From FEB-10 sp963710645 (GTDB taxonomy: Bacteria > Acidobacteriota > Thermoanaerobaculia > Thermoanaerobaculales > Sulfomarinibacteraceae), in contig CAVQBD010000002.1 in the NCBI GenBank assembly GCA_963710645.1, positions 186,001 through 250,000 of the forward strand: a stretch of DNA of 64,000 nt. The letters are read 5' to 3'. Shown piece after piece: positions 1 through 9,188 of the stretch. The notes under the pieces were generated by a model. It had not been told where the DNA came from. It saw only the letters and a list, made by a program, of their open reading frames with translations, and searched no databases. Each line of letters starts with the position of its first letter. Position 1 is the stretch's first letter. The translations under genes and the position numbers were made by a program.

Positions 1-1332
<1,332 letters not shown>

Positions 1333-1337
1333 ATTGA

Positions 1338-1721
1338 ATGAGTCGTCTTCGAGTCTTGTTCGTCGACGATGAAGAGGAGTTCGTATCGGCGGTCGTCGAA
1401 CGACTCCAACTTCGAGGGATCGAAGCCACAGGTGCGATAACTGGTGCAGAGGCTCTCGATCTGATCGACCGGGAAACCTACGACGTCGTCGCGGCCGATG
1501 TGAAGATGCCGGGGCTCGGAGGGCTCGAGATCGTCCGGCGCATCAAGGATCGACATCCCGGGCTGCAGGTGATTCTGCTGAGCGGTCACGGCTCGCGAGA
1601 TGATGCCGAGGAGGGGCGTCGGCTCGGTGCCTGCGATTACTTGGAAAAACCCATCGACATCGAGATTCTGATAGAAATCTTGCGCAAGGCTGCCGCGTCG
1701 GCAGGGCCGGTGGTCCGGTGA
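1338..1721 (+). CDS. single-domain response regulator
   Basis: 127 residues, a receiver domain only. The acidic pocket is Asp10/Asp11, the phosphoacceptor is Asp54 (ADVKMPG), and the conserved Lys lies in EKPIDIE near residue 105. There is no output domain, so it probably relays phosphate or acts by protein contact. It begins just after the upstream kinase, and its TGA overlaps the GTG start of the next gene (GTGA), which suggests translational coupling. Its KPIDIE segment resembles KPTDIE of the receiver at 2499, so the two may be duplicates. Confidence 0.9.
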   Translation: MSRLRVLFVDDEEEFVSAVVERLQLRGIEATGAITGAEALDLIDRETYDVVAADVKMPGLGGLEIVRRIKDRHPGLQVILLSGHGSRDDAEEGRRLGACDYLEKPIDIEILIEILRKAAASAGPVVR

Positions 1722-2440
1722 CCGACTCCGATTCCTCTCGAAAACGGGATGAGGGCCTTGCTTTCTTCGGCACGATGATCGCCGGACAATCCCACGAGCT
1801 CACCAACGTCCTCAATATCATCAAGGAGTTGGCCGGCCTGCAACACGATCTTCTGGAGGCAGGAAACACCGGGCGCCCCGTCGATCTTTCGAGGATTCAG
1901 GAGGTCGCATGCAGGATCCAAAACCAGGTCATGCGGGGCGACACGATCATTCGCAACCTCAACCATTTTGCTCACAGCGTCGACCTGCCGACGGCGGTAT
2001 TCGATCTCAGGGAGGCGATTGAAAGGGTTGTGTTCTTCGCCGAGCGGTCGGCCCGGCTGGCCCGGGTCGAGTTGAGTCCGGACCTGCCGGAGGAATCGAT
2101 GGCCCTCGAGAACAACCCGTTCAGCCTCCAGCAGGCGTTGTTCATTTGCATCGATCTTGCTCTGCAGTCCGCCACTGACGAACGAAAGGTGACCGTGGAT
2201 TACAGCGTCTGCGAAGACGGGGCGAAGATCCGGATCAACTCGGCCGACAGGCTGGCCAACGATGGTCTCGTCGCCGAGAAACTGGGGTTCCTCAGGCTGT
2301 TGCTGTCGGACCTTGGCGGGGTCCTCCTCAGGGGTCCTGGAGAGGAGCCGTACAACGCGATCGTTTTCAAAATCGGGCTGCACCGGGGCGAGCCATCCGG
2401 GCGGCTCGGATCGGCCCGAAGCTCAGGGGAAGAGAATTGA
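1718..2440 (+). CDS. histidine kinase-like protein with a degenerate ATPase domain
   Basis: 240 residues starting at GTG, overlapping the previous stop by 4 bases. The N-terminal helical region carries a HisKA-like H-box with His26 (SHELTN). The C-terminal half aligns in layout with an HATPase domain, but I see no DxGxG G1 box and no GxGL G2 box. No membrane segment or sensor domain is present. It may be a histidine phosphotransfer or phosphatase partner between the two flanking receivers. That role is inferred from gene order and missing motifs; it could also be a decaying kinase. Confidence 0.75.
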   Translation: MTDSDSSRKRDEGLAFFGTMIAGQSHELTNVLNIIKELAGLQHDLLEAGNTGRPVDLSRIQEVACRIQNQVMRGDTIIRNLNHFAHSVDLPTAVFDLREAIERVVFFAERSARLARVELSPDLPEESMALENNPFSLQQALFICIDLALQSATDERKVTVDYSVCEDGAKIRINSADRLANDGLVAEKLGFLRLLLSDLGGVLLRGPGEEPYNAIVFKIGLHRGEPSGRLGSARSSGEEN

Positions 2441-2498
2441 TACAGTGCGGACACCGGAACCGGCGGCCGGTGACGGCGGGTCGGAATGGAGGCGGATG

Positions 2499-2930
2499 AT
2501 GCGCGTCGAGAGCGTGTTGTTGGTTGATGACGAAGTGGAGTTTGTTCAGACACTTGCAGAACGCATGCAGGCACGGGGACTGGCCGTCGAGTACGTCACC
2601 AACGGCCACGATGCCATCGAATCGGCGAGATCCAAGACCTACGATGCGGTGGTCCTCGATTTGGCCATGCCTGGAATGAACGGTCTCGAGACCCTCAAGA
2701 TCCTCCTCCGAGATCATCCCGGCCTCCAGATCATGCTTCTCACCGGGCAGGCCACCGTTGGCGATGCCGTCGAGGCAACAAAGATCGGGGCGGTGGACGT
2801 CTTCGAAAAACCCACCGACATCGAGACCCTGGTGGAGAAGATCCGCGAAGCCAGGAAAGCGCGACTCGCCCTGGAGGAGCAACACGCCCTCGATGAGATC
2901 GACAAGATCATGTCCACCAAGGGTTGGTGA
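2499..2930 (+). CDS. single-domain response regulator
   Basis: 143 residues. The receiver fold has Asp10/Asp11, phosphoacceptor Asp54 (LDLAMPG) and the Lys of EKPTDIE. A short helical tail of about 20 residues follows, with no DNA-binding domain. Two adjacent ATGs (2496 and 2499) are possible; GGAGG at 2488-2492 is better spaced for 2499. It is last of the four-gene two-component cluster and ends convergently against the CLC gene. The output is unknown. Confidence 0.88.
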   Translation: MRVESVLLVDDEVEFVQTLAERMQARGLAVEYVTNGHDAIESARSKTYDAVVLDLAMPGMNGLETLKILLRDHPGLQIMLLTGQATVGDAVEATKIGAVDVFEKPTDIETLVEKIREARKARLALEEQHALDEIDKIMSTKGW

Positions 2931-3045
2931 GATATTCAGGCTGGCTAGCTCATATTGCGCGCGGAAAAGCGGTCCGGGTTTTCTGATTTTCCAAGCAGCA
3001 TCAGGACGTCCCCTTCGCCGAAACGAGTATCGGCCGGAGGCGCAT

Positions 3046-5109
3046 TCAGCCTGCCCTCTCGAACCGTTCGAGGTGTTGTTCACTCCCCAACACCAGCATC
3101 ACATCGCCCTCCTGAAAGACGTAGCCCGCACTGGGCATTTCGTCGATAAAAGTTTCCCCGTCGCTGCTCTTTCGCTTGATGAGCAGAAGGTTGACACCAA
3201 ATTTCTGTCGAATGTCGAGCGAACCCAGACTCTGACCGAAGAAACTGGCGGGGACCGGGACCTCGGCAAGGCTCATGCCCCGAACTCCTGGGAGCGCTCG
3301 GGCTGACGGACCATTCCCCATTGTTCCGGCCATGGTCGAGGCCATATCGCGCTTGAGAATCTCGCCATTGTATGCCTCGATCACATCCTGCGGCCACAGG
3401 GTGCCCACGAGCCGTCCGCGATCCACCACCGGCGCCATGAACCGATACCGTCCGAACCGCCTCATGACCTCGTCGAGCGGATCGTCGGGACCGAATACAG
3501 GGAAGCCGGTTTCCCTCATCATATCCTCGGCGATGACCAGACCTCGTGCCGATGCCGGATCGGTCATGAGGGGTCTGATGTCATCGATGGTAATCAGACC
3601 CAGGAGGTGGTGATTGGCGTCGGTCACGAACACCGTATCGCCGGGGCGTTCGACAAAACGAGAAATCACGGGCATCAAATGGTCTTCTCGTCGGACCACG
3701 GTGACCTCGGTTCGCATCGCCTCGCGTGCGTTGAGCTGGCCAAGCACGTTGGCCGAGTATCCGCCCCGAATGTCGACCCCGCGTCGAAGCAGCTTGAGTG
3801 TATAGATCGACGCTGTCTGCATCCGTGTCGCGAGCAGAGTGGCGATGATGCAGCTGATCATCAGGGGAAGAATGATCTTGTAGTCGCCCGTGAGCTCGAA
3901 GATCATCACGATGGCGGTGATGGGAGCGTGGGTTCCCGCCGCGACAACGGCACCCATCCCCACCAGTGCGTAGGCGCCGGGGCTGGCCGACGCGTCGGGC
4001 CATAGGGAATGCACGATAGTCCCGACCGCCCCGCCGGCCATCGCGCCGATGAACAATGAGGGAGCGAAGATGCCGCCGGATCCGCCTGAACCGATGGTCA
4101 GGGAGACCGCCACGATCTTTACCAAGACCAGGATCAGCAGCAGCTTCCACCCCAGTCCACCACTCAGTGCCTCGTTGATGGCTTCGTAGCCGACTCCAAG
4201 AACCTCCGGGAATTGGATCGCGATCAATCCGATGAGCGCCCCGCCCATCGCTGGTTTGACGACAGCTGGAAGACTGAGAGCATCGAAGAGGTCTTCTGCG
4301 CCGTACAACGCACGAACAAAAACCAGGGCCACCAACCCGGCGATGATGCCCAACGCACCGTAGGCGAAGAGTTCGAGTGGGCTTGCGAGGCTGTAGGCCG
4401 GCACCTCAAATGCCGGGAAATTACCAAGGAAGTGTCGACTCACCACTGTTGCCGTGACAGATGAAATCACGATGGGAGAAAACTGGGTGACTCCAAAATC
4501 GCCGAGGATGATCTCCACTGAGAACAGGGCCCCGGCCACCGGCGCATTGAATGTGGCCGCGATCCCGGCCGCCGCGCCGCAGCCGACCAGGGTCCGCAGT
4601 CGCCGTTCTCCCACGCCCAACCACTGACCGAGGGATGATCCGATCGCAGAGCCGATCTGGACGATCGGTCCTTCCCGACCCACTGACCCTCCAGATGCGA
4701 TACACACGCCCGAGGCGAGGAGCTTGGCGACAACCACACGCGGACGGATCCGACCGCCCCGAAGGGCCACCGCCTCCATGACTTCCGGCACACCATGCCC
4801 CTTGGCTTCGGCAGCATAACGGACGATGATCAGCCCGACGATCAGACCACCCACCGCCGGCGACAGCACTTTCCACCAACTCGGCAGACTTCTGAGGTAT
4901 GCAAGAGTTACGTTGTCCGTTTGCCAGGCGACGGCCTGGAAGAGGCGTATGGACTCCCGGAACCCAACCGCACCAAGTCCACCGAGCAGCCCGATGACAA
5001 CGGCCACGAGCACCATGTACGAGTGTTCGGTGTACTTCAGGAACAGGTGGGCACGCTCCGCCGCCTGGCGAACAAGATTGACAACCGGGATTCGGCTCAG
5101 CCAGCCCAT
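3046..5109 (-). CDS. CLC-family chloride channel/transporter with CBS and TrkA-C domains
   Basis: 687 residues. The N-terminal two thirds is a polytopic CLC domain with the anion-path motifs GHGVP (104-108), GREGP (144-148, gating Glu146) and GGIFAPS. A pair of CBS domains follows at about 455-575, then a TrkA-C-like module at about 610-687 (IDEMPSAGYVFQEGDVMLVLGS). In Cl-/H+ exchangers the helix after FNAP carries the internal proton glutamate; here FSVEI has Glu199 then Ile200, so Ile sits at that site, as in channel-type CLCs (usually Val). A passive, nucleotide- or ligand-gated channel is therefore inferred. The ATG at 5109 fixes the start. Confidence 0.92.
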   Translation of the reverse strand: MGWLSRIPVVNLVRQAAERAHLFLKYTEHSYMVLVAVVIGLLGGLGAVGFRESIRLFQAVAWQTDNVTLAYLRSLPSWWKVLSPAVGGLIVGLIIVRYAAEAKGHGVPEVMEAVALRGGRIRPRVVVAKLLASGVCIASGGSVGREGPIVQIGSAIGSSLGQWLGVGERRLRTLVGCGAAAGIAATFNAPVAGALFSVEIILGDFGVTQFSPIVISSVTATVVSRHFLGNFPAFEVPAYSLASPLELFAYGALGIIAGLVALVFVRALYGAEDLFDALSLPAVVKPAMGGALIGLIAIQFPEVLGVGYEAINEALSGGLGWKLLLILVLVKIVAVSLTIGSGGSGGIFAPSLFIGAMAGGAVGTIVHSLWPDASASPGAYALVGMGAVVAAGTHAPITAIVMIFELTGDYKIILPLMISCIIATLLATRMQTASIYTLKLLRRGVDIRGGYSANVLGQLNAREAMRTEVTVVRREDHLMPVISRFVERPGDTVFVTDANHHLLGLITIDDIRPLMTDPASARGLVIAEDMMRETGFPVFGPDDPLDEVMRRFGRYRFMAPVVDRGRLVGTLWPQDVIEAYNGEILKRDMASTMAGTMGNGPSARALPGVRGMSLAEVPVPASFFGQSLGSLDIRQKFGVNLLLIKRKSSDGETFIDEMPSAGYVFQEGDVMLVLGSEQHLERFERAG

Positions 5110-5131
5110 GGGGCAAGTCTACGCCCTTCAG

Positions 5132-5575
5132 TCACCGGTTGCGGCGCCACTCGCGCCACGCACGCCAAGCATGGCGCGAGGAGAGGAGCAGCGCCACTCC
5201 AACTGCGATATAGACCGCGCCGACGATGCCACGCGTGACCGCGCCACGCAGCAGGCGGCCGGCAGCGATCATCACAATGACCAACGCCCAGGTGCTCAGC
5301 GAGAGGAAGCCACCGAGACATCGGCCGTCGCCGCGGGCACGGATTCGTTCGACGACCTTCCGCGCCGCACGATCGAGCACCAGCTGTGACTTGATCGCAC
5401 CGACGACGACCGCGCCGGCCGCGATCCACGGCGCGGCCGCGGGTGCCGCCCCCCACAGCCACCGAACTCCGAAGCCCGCCAGGGCCGCCCCCACCACCGC
5501 CCACATGAGCCACGCCAACATCAGGTGGGTCGGTACCGACGCCGCCGGTTTGTGGTTTTCTGCCCAATGGGTCAA
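5132..5575 (-). CDS. small multi-pass membrane protein, unknown function
   Basis: 147 residues with about four hydrophobic segments (near 20-40, 48-63, 93-106 and 112-130) and a basic C-terminus rich in Arg and Trp. The start is TTG at 5575, supported by GGAGG six bases upstream on this strand. It lies immediately upstream of the CLC gene on the same strand (23 bases), so they are probably co-transcribed. I do not recognise the family. Confidence 0.7.
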   Translation of the reverse strand: MTHWAENHKPAASVPTHLMLAWLMWAVVGAALAGFGVRWLWGAAPAAAPWIAAGAVVVGAIKSQLVLDRAARKVVERIRARGDGRCLGGFLSLSTWALVIVMIAAGRLLRGAVTRGIVGAVYIAVGVALLLSSRHAWRAWREWRRNR

Positions 5576-5846
5576 TGGAGTCCTCCGCGTGGGGGGTGCA
5601 GCCGGTCCCGTGAGAGAGAACCCGTTCGGATGATTATGACCCGATCACGCTCAATGGGGTGACCATGCGTGGAAATTTCATAGAGAGATTCGGTCGCTCG
5701 GCGCGACAGGATTCCTGGCTCTGTTGGATTCTTCGGAGTTGGGACTGTCGGATTGGCCCGAGTGCCGATCTGGCATTTGATCCGACAGCGGAGTCCACAG
5801 CGAAGCCTTGTTTTGGGTACGCCGCTTGCATTTCAGGTGGGCGAAT

Positions 5847-6764
5847 ATGAATGTCCAGCAGGTGATTTCCACCGTGACAGATCCAGTGGCTGCAGGGCCG
5901 GGGACCGGGTCGGTCGTCGGATCGGTCAATGAGGGACACGATCCGCCACGGCGAGGTGTGCCATTGAGCCTGCTCCTCGGAGTGACCATCTCGGCGCTGG
6001 TTGTTCTTCTGCTCGGTGCGCTCACGACCCTTCAGCTGCGACGTGAGGAACGGAGGGAGATCACTGCCCGAGAGGCCTTATTGGCCCAGTCGCTCGTGCC
6101 GCTGGCCCAGGAAGTCGAGCAGGCGGGCAGCCTCGGTGAGATCGAGCAGGTCCTATCCTCTTGCCGGGTCGGCGAGATCGCTCTCGGCCGATCCGGCTAC
6201 AACGTGGTGTTTCGCGATGACCGAGGCCGCGTGTTGGTCTCGGCTGATGCATCGGGCGGGGTTTCGCCGCCCGACGATTCGCTTCGGGCGAGTGTGGCGG
6301 TGCGTTCGAATGTGCTTTCCGCGGGAGGCGGAACACTCGCAGCGTGGCAGGACACCTCGAGTCTCGCCAAAGAGATGATGTTACGTCGAAAGGTGGCCTG
6401 GGTCGATATCGCGATCACCGGATTGGCCGTCATAGTCGTCATCCAGTTGGCGGTATATCTCCTCGTCACGCGGCCCATGAACCGGTTGCTGACAGCCATC
6501 GACAGATTCGAACAGGGGTATCCCGCAAAGTTCCGAAATGGCGCCGTCGCGCGCGAACTGCGCTGGTTGGGGTGGCGGTTCCACCGGATGAACACCAGCC
6601 TGACCGACAACGCCCGTTGGTTGGTGGCTGCGCACCGGCGAGCAGTGGAAACCTCGAGATCTCGGCGACAACAAGAAACTGGATCCTCTGCCCTTCGACC
6701 CTCTCGACCTGGATCGCGCCGAGGTGACGGCTGGAAACGAGATCATGCGGCGCTTCTTGAGTGA
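5847..6764 (+). CDS. membrane sensor/HAMP module, probable 5' part of a disrupted membrane-RelA gene
   Basis: The start is ATG 5847 after AGGTGG (5835-5840). The protein has a first membrane helix near residues 40-60, an extracytoplasmic domain of about 120 residues, a second helix (VDIAITGLAVIVVIQLAVYL) and a HAMP-like segment (TRPMNRLLTAIDRFEQG). The last 35 residues (from about 6655) are Arg/Ser/Gln-rich with low third-position GC. Over the same bases, frame 1 reads as normal protein (DLGDNKKLDPLPFDPLDLD) until 6858. The true product therefore probably continues through a +1 shift near 6655 and another near 6800 into the synthetase domain at 6761-7462. This could be a mutation or an assembly error. 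Confidence 0.7.
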   Translation: MNVQQVISTVTDPVAAGPGTGSVVGSVNEGHDPPRRGVPLSLLLGVTISALVVLLLGALTTLQLRREERREITAREALLAQSLVPLAQEVEQAGSLGEIEQVLSSCRVGEIALGRSGYNVVFRDDRGRVLVSADASGGVSPPDDSLRASVAVRSNVLSAGGGTLAAWQDTSSLAKEMMLRRKVAWVDIAITGLAVIVVIQLAVYLLVTRPMNRLLTAIDRFEQGYPAKFRNGAVARELRWLGWRFHRMNTSLTDNARWLVAAHRRAVETSRSRRQQETGSSALRPSRPGSRRGDGWKRDHAALLE

Positions 6765-7462
6765 CCGATGTGCGTGGCTCGAAGGTTGTAGTCCGGAAAA
6801 TCCAGAGGCTCGGGACGACCGCCCTGGAGGTATGGACAAACGATGTCGTCGATGCTGAGCGATTTGGTGAGATGGCCCTCCGCGCGCGGCTCGAGAACGC
6901 CGCCCTGAAGGTCCTCGATCCGGAGGCCTTCGATGGGGTGAGCAGAGGACTGGAGTCGATGGTCGCTGCGCAGGCCACGTGGTGTGCTGCGACCGAAGCG
7001 GCCATCGTCTCGGCACTTTCCGCCGATGGCGTGCAGTATGTGGCGATCCAGCGCAGGGCCAAGCACGTCGCGGGGGTGTGGCGAAAAATGAAAGAGAAAC
7101 ACCTTGCCCTTGAAGACGTGCAGGATTTGTTCGCCTTTCGGATCATCGTTCCAGGGCAGGATGAATGCTATCTGGCTCTTGCCACCGTCCATCGTTTGTT
7201 CGACCCGGAGCCGTTTCGATTCAAGGACTACATAGCAAATCCCAAGGCGAACGGCTACCAGAGCCTCCACACCAGTGTCCGTGATCGGGGCGGTTTTGCA
7301 TTCGAGATCCAAATCCGAACCGTCGACATGCACCGTGCGGCTGAGGAGGGTGCTGCCGCCCATTGGCGTTACCGAGCCGGCAAATCCGTGCGCAACAGGG
7401 CATCGGCGAGGTCTGCGGGTCTGGGTGGTCTTGGTGCTCTGATCAGGCGTCGGCGTGGGTGA
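6761..7462 (+). CDS. RelA/SpoT-type (p)ppGpp synthetase domain, orphan
   Basis: The domain would transfer pyrophosphate from ATP to GDP/GTP. It matches the synthetase of long RSH enzymes rather than small alarmone synthetases: RAKHVAGVWRKMKEK, DLFAFRIIV, KDYIANPKANGYQSLHTSV, EIQIRT and AAHW are all visible. No HD hydrolase, TGS or ACT domain is present in the window. As drawn it starts at GTG 6761, overlapping the upstream stop, but the first 20 or so residues look unlike protein, and coding signal continues upstream in another frame. It is most likely the 3' part of one membrane-anchored synthetase gene with 5847-6764. Confidence 0.8.
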   Translation: MTDVRGSKVVVRKIQRLGTTALEVWTNDVVDAERFGEMALRARLENAALKVLDPEAFDGVSRGLESMVAAQATWCAATEAAIVSALSADGVQYVAIQRRAKHVAGVWRKMKEKHLALEDVQDLFAFRIIVPGQDECYLALATVHRLFDPEPFRFKDYIANPKANGYQSLHTSVRDRGGFAFEIQIRTVDMHRAAEEGAAAHWRYRAGKSVRNRASARSAGLGGLGALIRRRRG

Positions 7463-8867
7463 CGGGCGTCAGGGACGGGGTGGCTGGTAGGGTTACGGTG
7501 AAGGTCGTGCCCTTGCCCTGCTCCGTGGTGAAGGTGACGTCCCCGCCATGTTCTTCGGCGACCTTCTGAACCACCAGAAGACCGATGCCGGTGCCCTCGC
7601 TGCCCTTGGTCGAGAAAAAGTCCTCGAAGACCCGGCTGTTCATCTCGTCGGGAATCCCGGCGCCATCGTCCTCCACCTCGAGGATCATGGAGCCCTTGAT
7701 GTCGGTGGTGCAGCGAAGGGTGATGGTGTGGTGTTCCTTCGCGTCTGACGGATCGAAACGACAGGCGTCGATGGCATTGGCGACCAGGTTGGTGAGCATG
7801 TTGTGGAGTCCGCCGGGATCGAAGGTGCCATAGACCGGCGGGTCACAGAGTTCGGTTTCCAGGGTGATGCCCTCTTCGGCCATGCGGTCGGCAAAGAGAT
7901 CGCGGACCTCCATCAGAATGGTGTTCGGGCAGACCCCGTCCTTGAAATCCGGGGTCCGATCCTTGGAACAATAGAGCAGATCCATGACGATCCTCGAGAC
8001 CCGGTGGACGTTTCGTTCGACCATTTCCCACCCTTCAGCAATGGTCTCGCGATCATCGGTTTCGAGCCCTGTGTTGACGACGAAAATGCCGCCCTCGAGC
8101 CCCATCAAAATATTCTTGATTCGATGTGCCATACCGGCTACGGCACGTCCCATGAGGGCCAACTGGCGTTGCAGCGCCTTGACCTCGGTGACGTCGGTGA
8201 ACACCTCCATGACGGCGCTGATCTCGCCATCGTCGTCCACGATGGGCATTGTGTGCACCACGGCATTGACCCGTCTGTGATCCCGCGTCACGAGAATCTC
8301 TTCGTCGGAGTGGATCAGGCCGTCGGCAAAGGTCAGGTCCACCACGCAGTTTGGACACTTGCTCGTGCGTTTCTTGCACACCTCGTAACAGAAAGAACGG
8401 TTGGTCGCCCCGAACTCCTCGCGGTACATGGCGTTGGCCTCGAGGATTCGATGGTCCCGGTCGATGACGCAGATAAAGCATGGGACGGAGGTGAAGAGGC
8501 GTTCGAAACCACGTCGAGTTTGATTGAGTTCACGTTTGAGATCGTTGAAGGGTGGCGCGTCGACGACTCTCGGTCGCCGGGTGAAGACCCACACGCCGAG
8601 GCTTGCCAGGCAGAAGAAGAGGGTCGCCGCGATGACGATGGGAGACAGGAATCGAACTCCACCCGCCACCGCAACGCACAGGATCGAGATGACCGAAAAA
8701 TACACCGCGACGATGCGCCGCCGCTGAATGATCGGGTCGTTAACCTTCCTGGTGACCTTCGGGCCTGCCGGCGGGACGATGTCGTTGGGTGGAGTTCTGG
8801 TGTGGTGATGGGCCGGGGCACCATTGCGCTGATCTTGAGAGGGTGTTGTCCCGTCAGGTATGTCCAT
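7443..8867 (-). CDS. PAS-containing membrane sensor histidine kinase
   Basis: 474 residues from ATG 8867, which has GGGAG at good distance; a GTG at 8876 is an alternative. Order: hydrophilic N-terminus, two close membrane helices (residues about 48-90), and a PAS domain with a cysteine cluster (CYEVCKKRTSKCPNC) that could hold metal or sense redox. Then HisKA with the variant H-box MAHRIKN, and HATPase with N-box NLVANAIDA, G1 box DDGAGIP and G2 box GTGIGLLV. It is divergent from the sigma54 activator at 9189, whose PAS domain also carries clustered cysteines. The 3' end overlaps the end of the RelA-like gene by 20 bases. Confidence 0.88.
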   Translation of the reverse strand: MDIPDGTTPSQDQRNGAPAHHHTRTPPNDIVPPAGPKVTRKVNDPIIQRRRIVAVYFSVISILCVAVAGGVRFLSPIVIAATLFFCLASLGVWVFTRRPRVVDAPPFNDLKRELNQTRRGFERLFTSVPCFICVIDRDHRILEANAMYREEFGATNRSFCYEVCKKRTSKCPNCVVDLTFADGLIHSDEEILVTRDHRRVNAVVHTMPIVDDDGEISAVMEVFTDVTEVKALQRQLALMGRAVAGMAHRIKNILMGLEGGIFVVNTGLETDDRETIAEGWEMVERNVHRVSRIVMDLLYCSKDRTPDFKDGVCPNTILMEVRDLFADRMAEEGITLETELCDPPVYGTFDPGGLHNMLTNLVANAIDACRFDPSDAKEHHTITLRCTTDIKGSMILEVEDDGAGIPDEMNSRVFEDFFSTKGSEGTGIGLLVVQKVAEEHGGDVTFTTEQGKGTTFTVTLPATPSLTPVTHADA

Positions 8868-9188
8868 CGACGCCACTCCCAGCGCCTCTTTCCGGTTGAT
8901 CGGCGTCAGCCCGTTTGGAGGCCTGCTGCGCTAGTATGGCACACTCGTTTTCGCGGGGCGTCCGGCGGCTCGTGCTGCGGGTACAACCTCGGCCATGGGC
9001 CGAGCGTCAATCAGGTCTTGAGAAAAATAGCTGAACAGGCCGATCGAATACCAGCTCGAAGGCTGATCAGAGGTCCATGGCCTGCCGTTGCGGTTGAACT
9101 ACGACACGGCGCGACATACCTTGGATTGCGGGAGCCGAGTTGGCGGCAGCGCAGAGCCGGGAGGTTGGGTTCGGCTGAGGAAGATTCG
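8868..9188 (+). other. divergent intergenic region between kinase and sigma54 activator
   Basis: 321 bases between two divergent regulators. A TGGCAC occurs at 8937 but has no matching TTGC at the right distance. GAGG at 9177-9180 is the likely ribosome binding site of the activator. I see no other convincing promoter or repeat. Confidence 0.4.

Noticed and set aside
5815..5830. GGGTAC-N5-TTGCA resembling a sigma54 promoter before the sensor-RelA gene
   Set aside because: Transcription would start near 5842, inside or after the ribosome binding site of ATG 5847, so it cannot drive that gene normally.
8937..8955. TGGCAC between the divergent kinase and activator genes
   Set aside because: No TTGC element at the required spacing (TTTTC instead).
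7803..9188. Long upstream extension of the sigma54 activator frame
   Set aside because: It runs antisense through the histidine kinase gene; PAS and AAA+ homology begins at ATG 9189.
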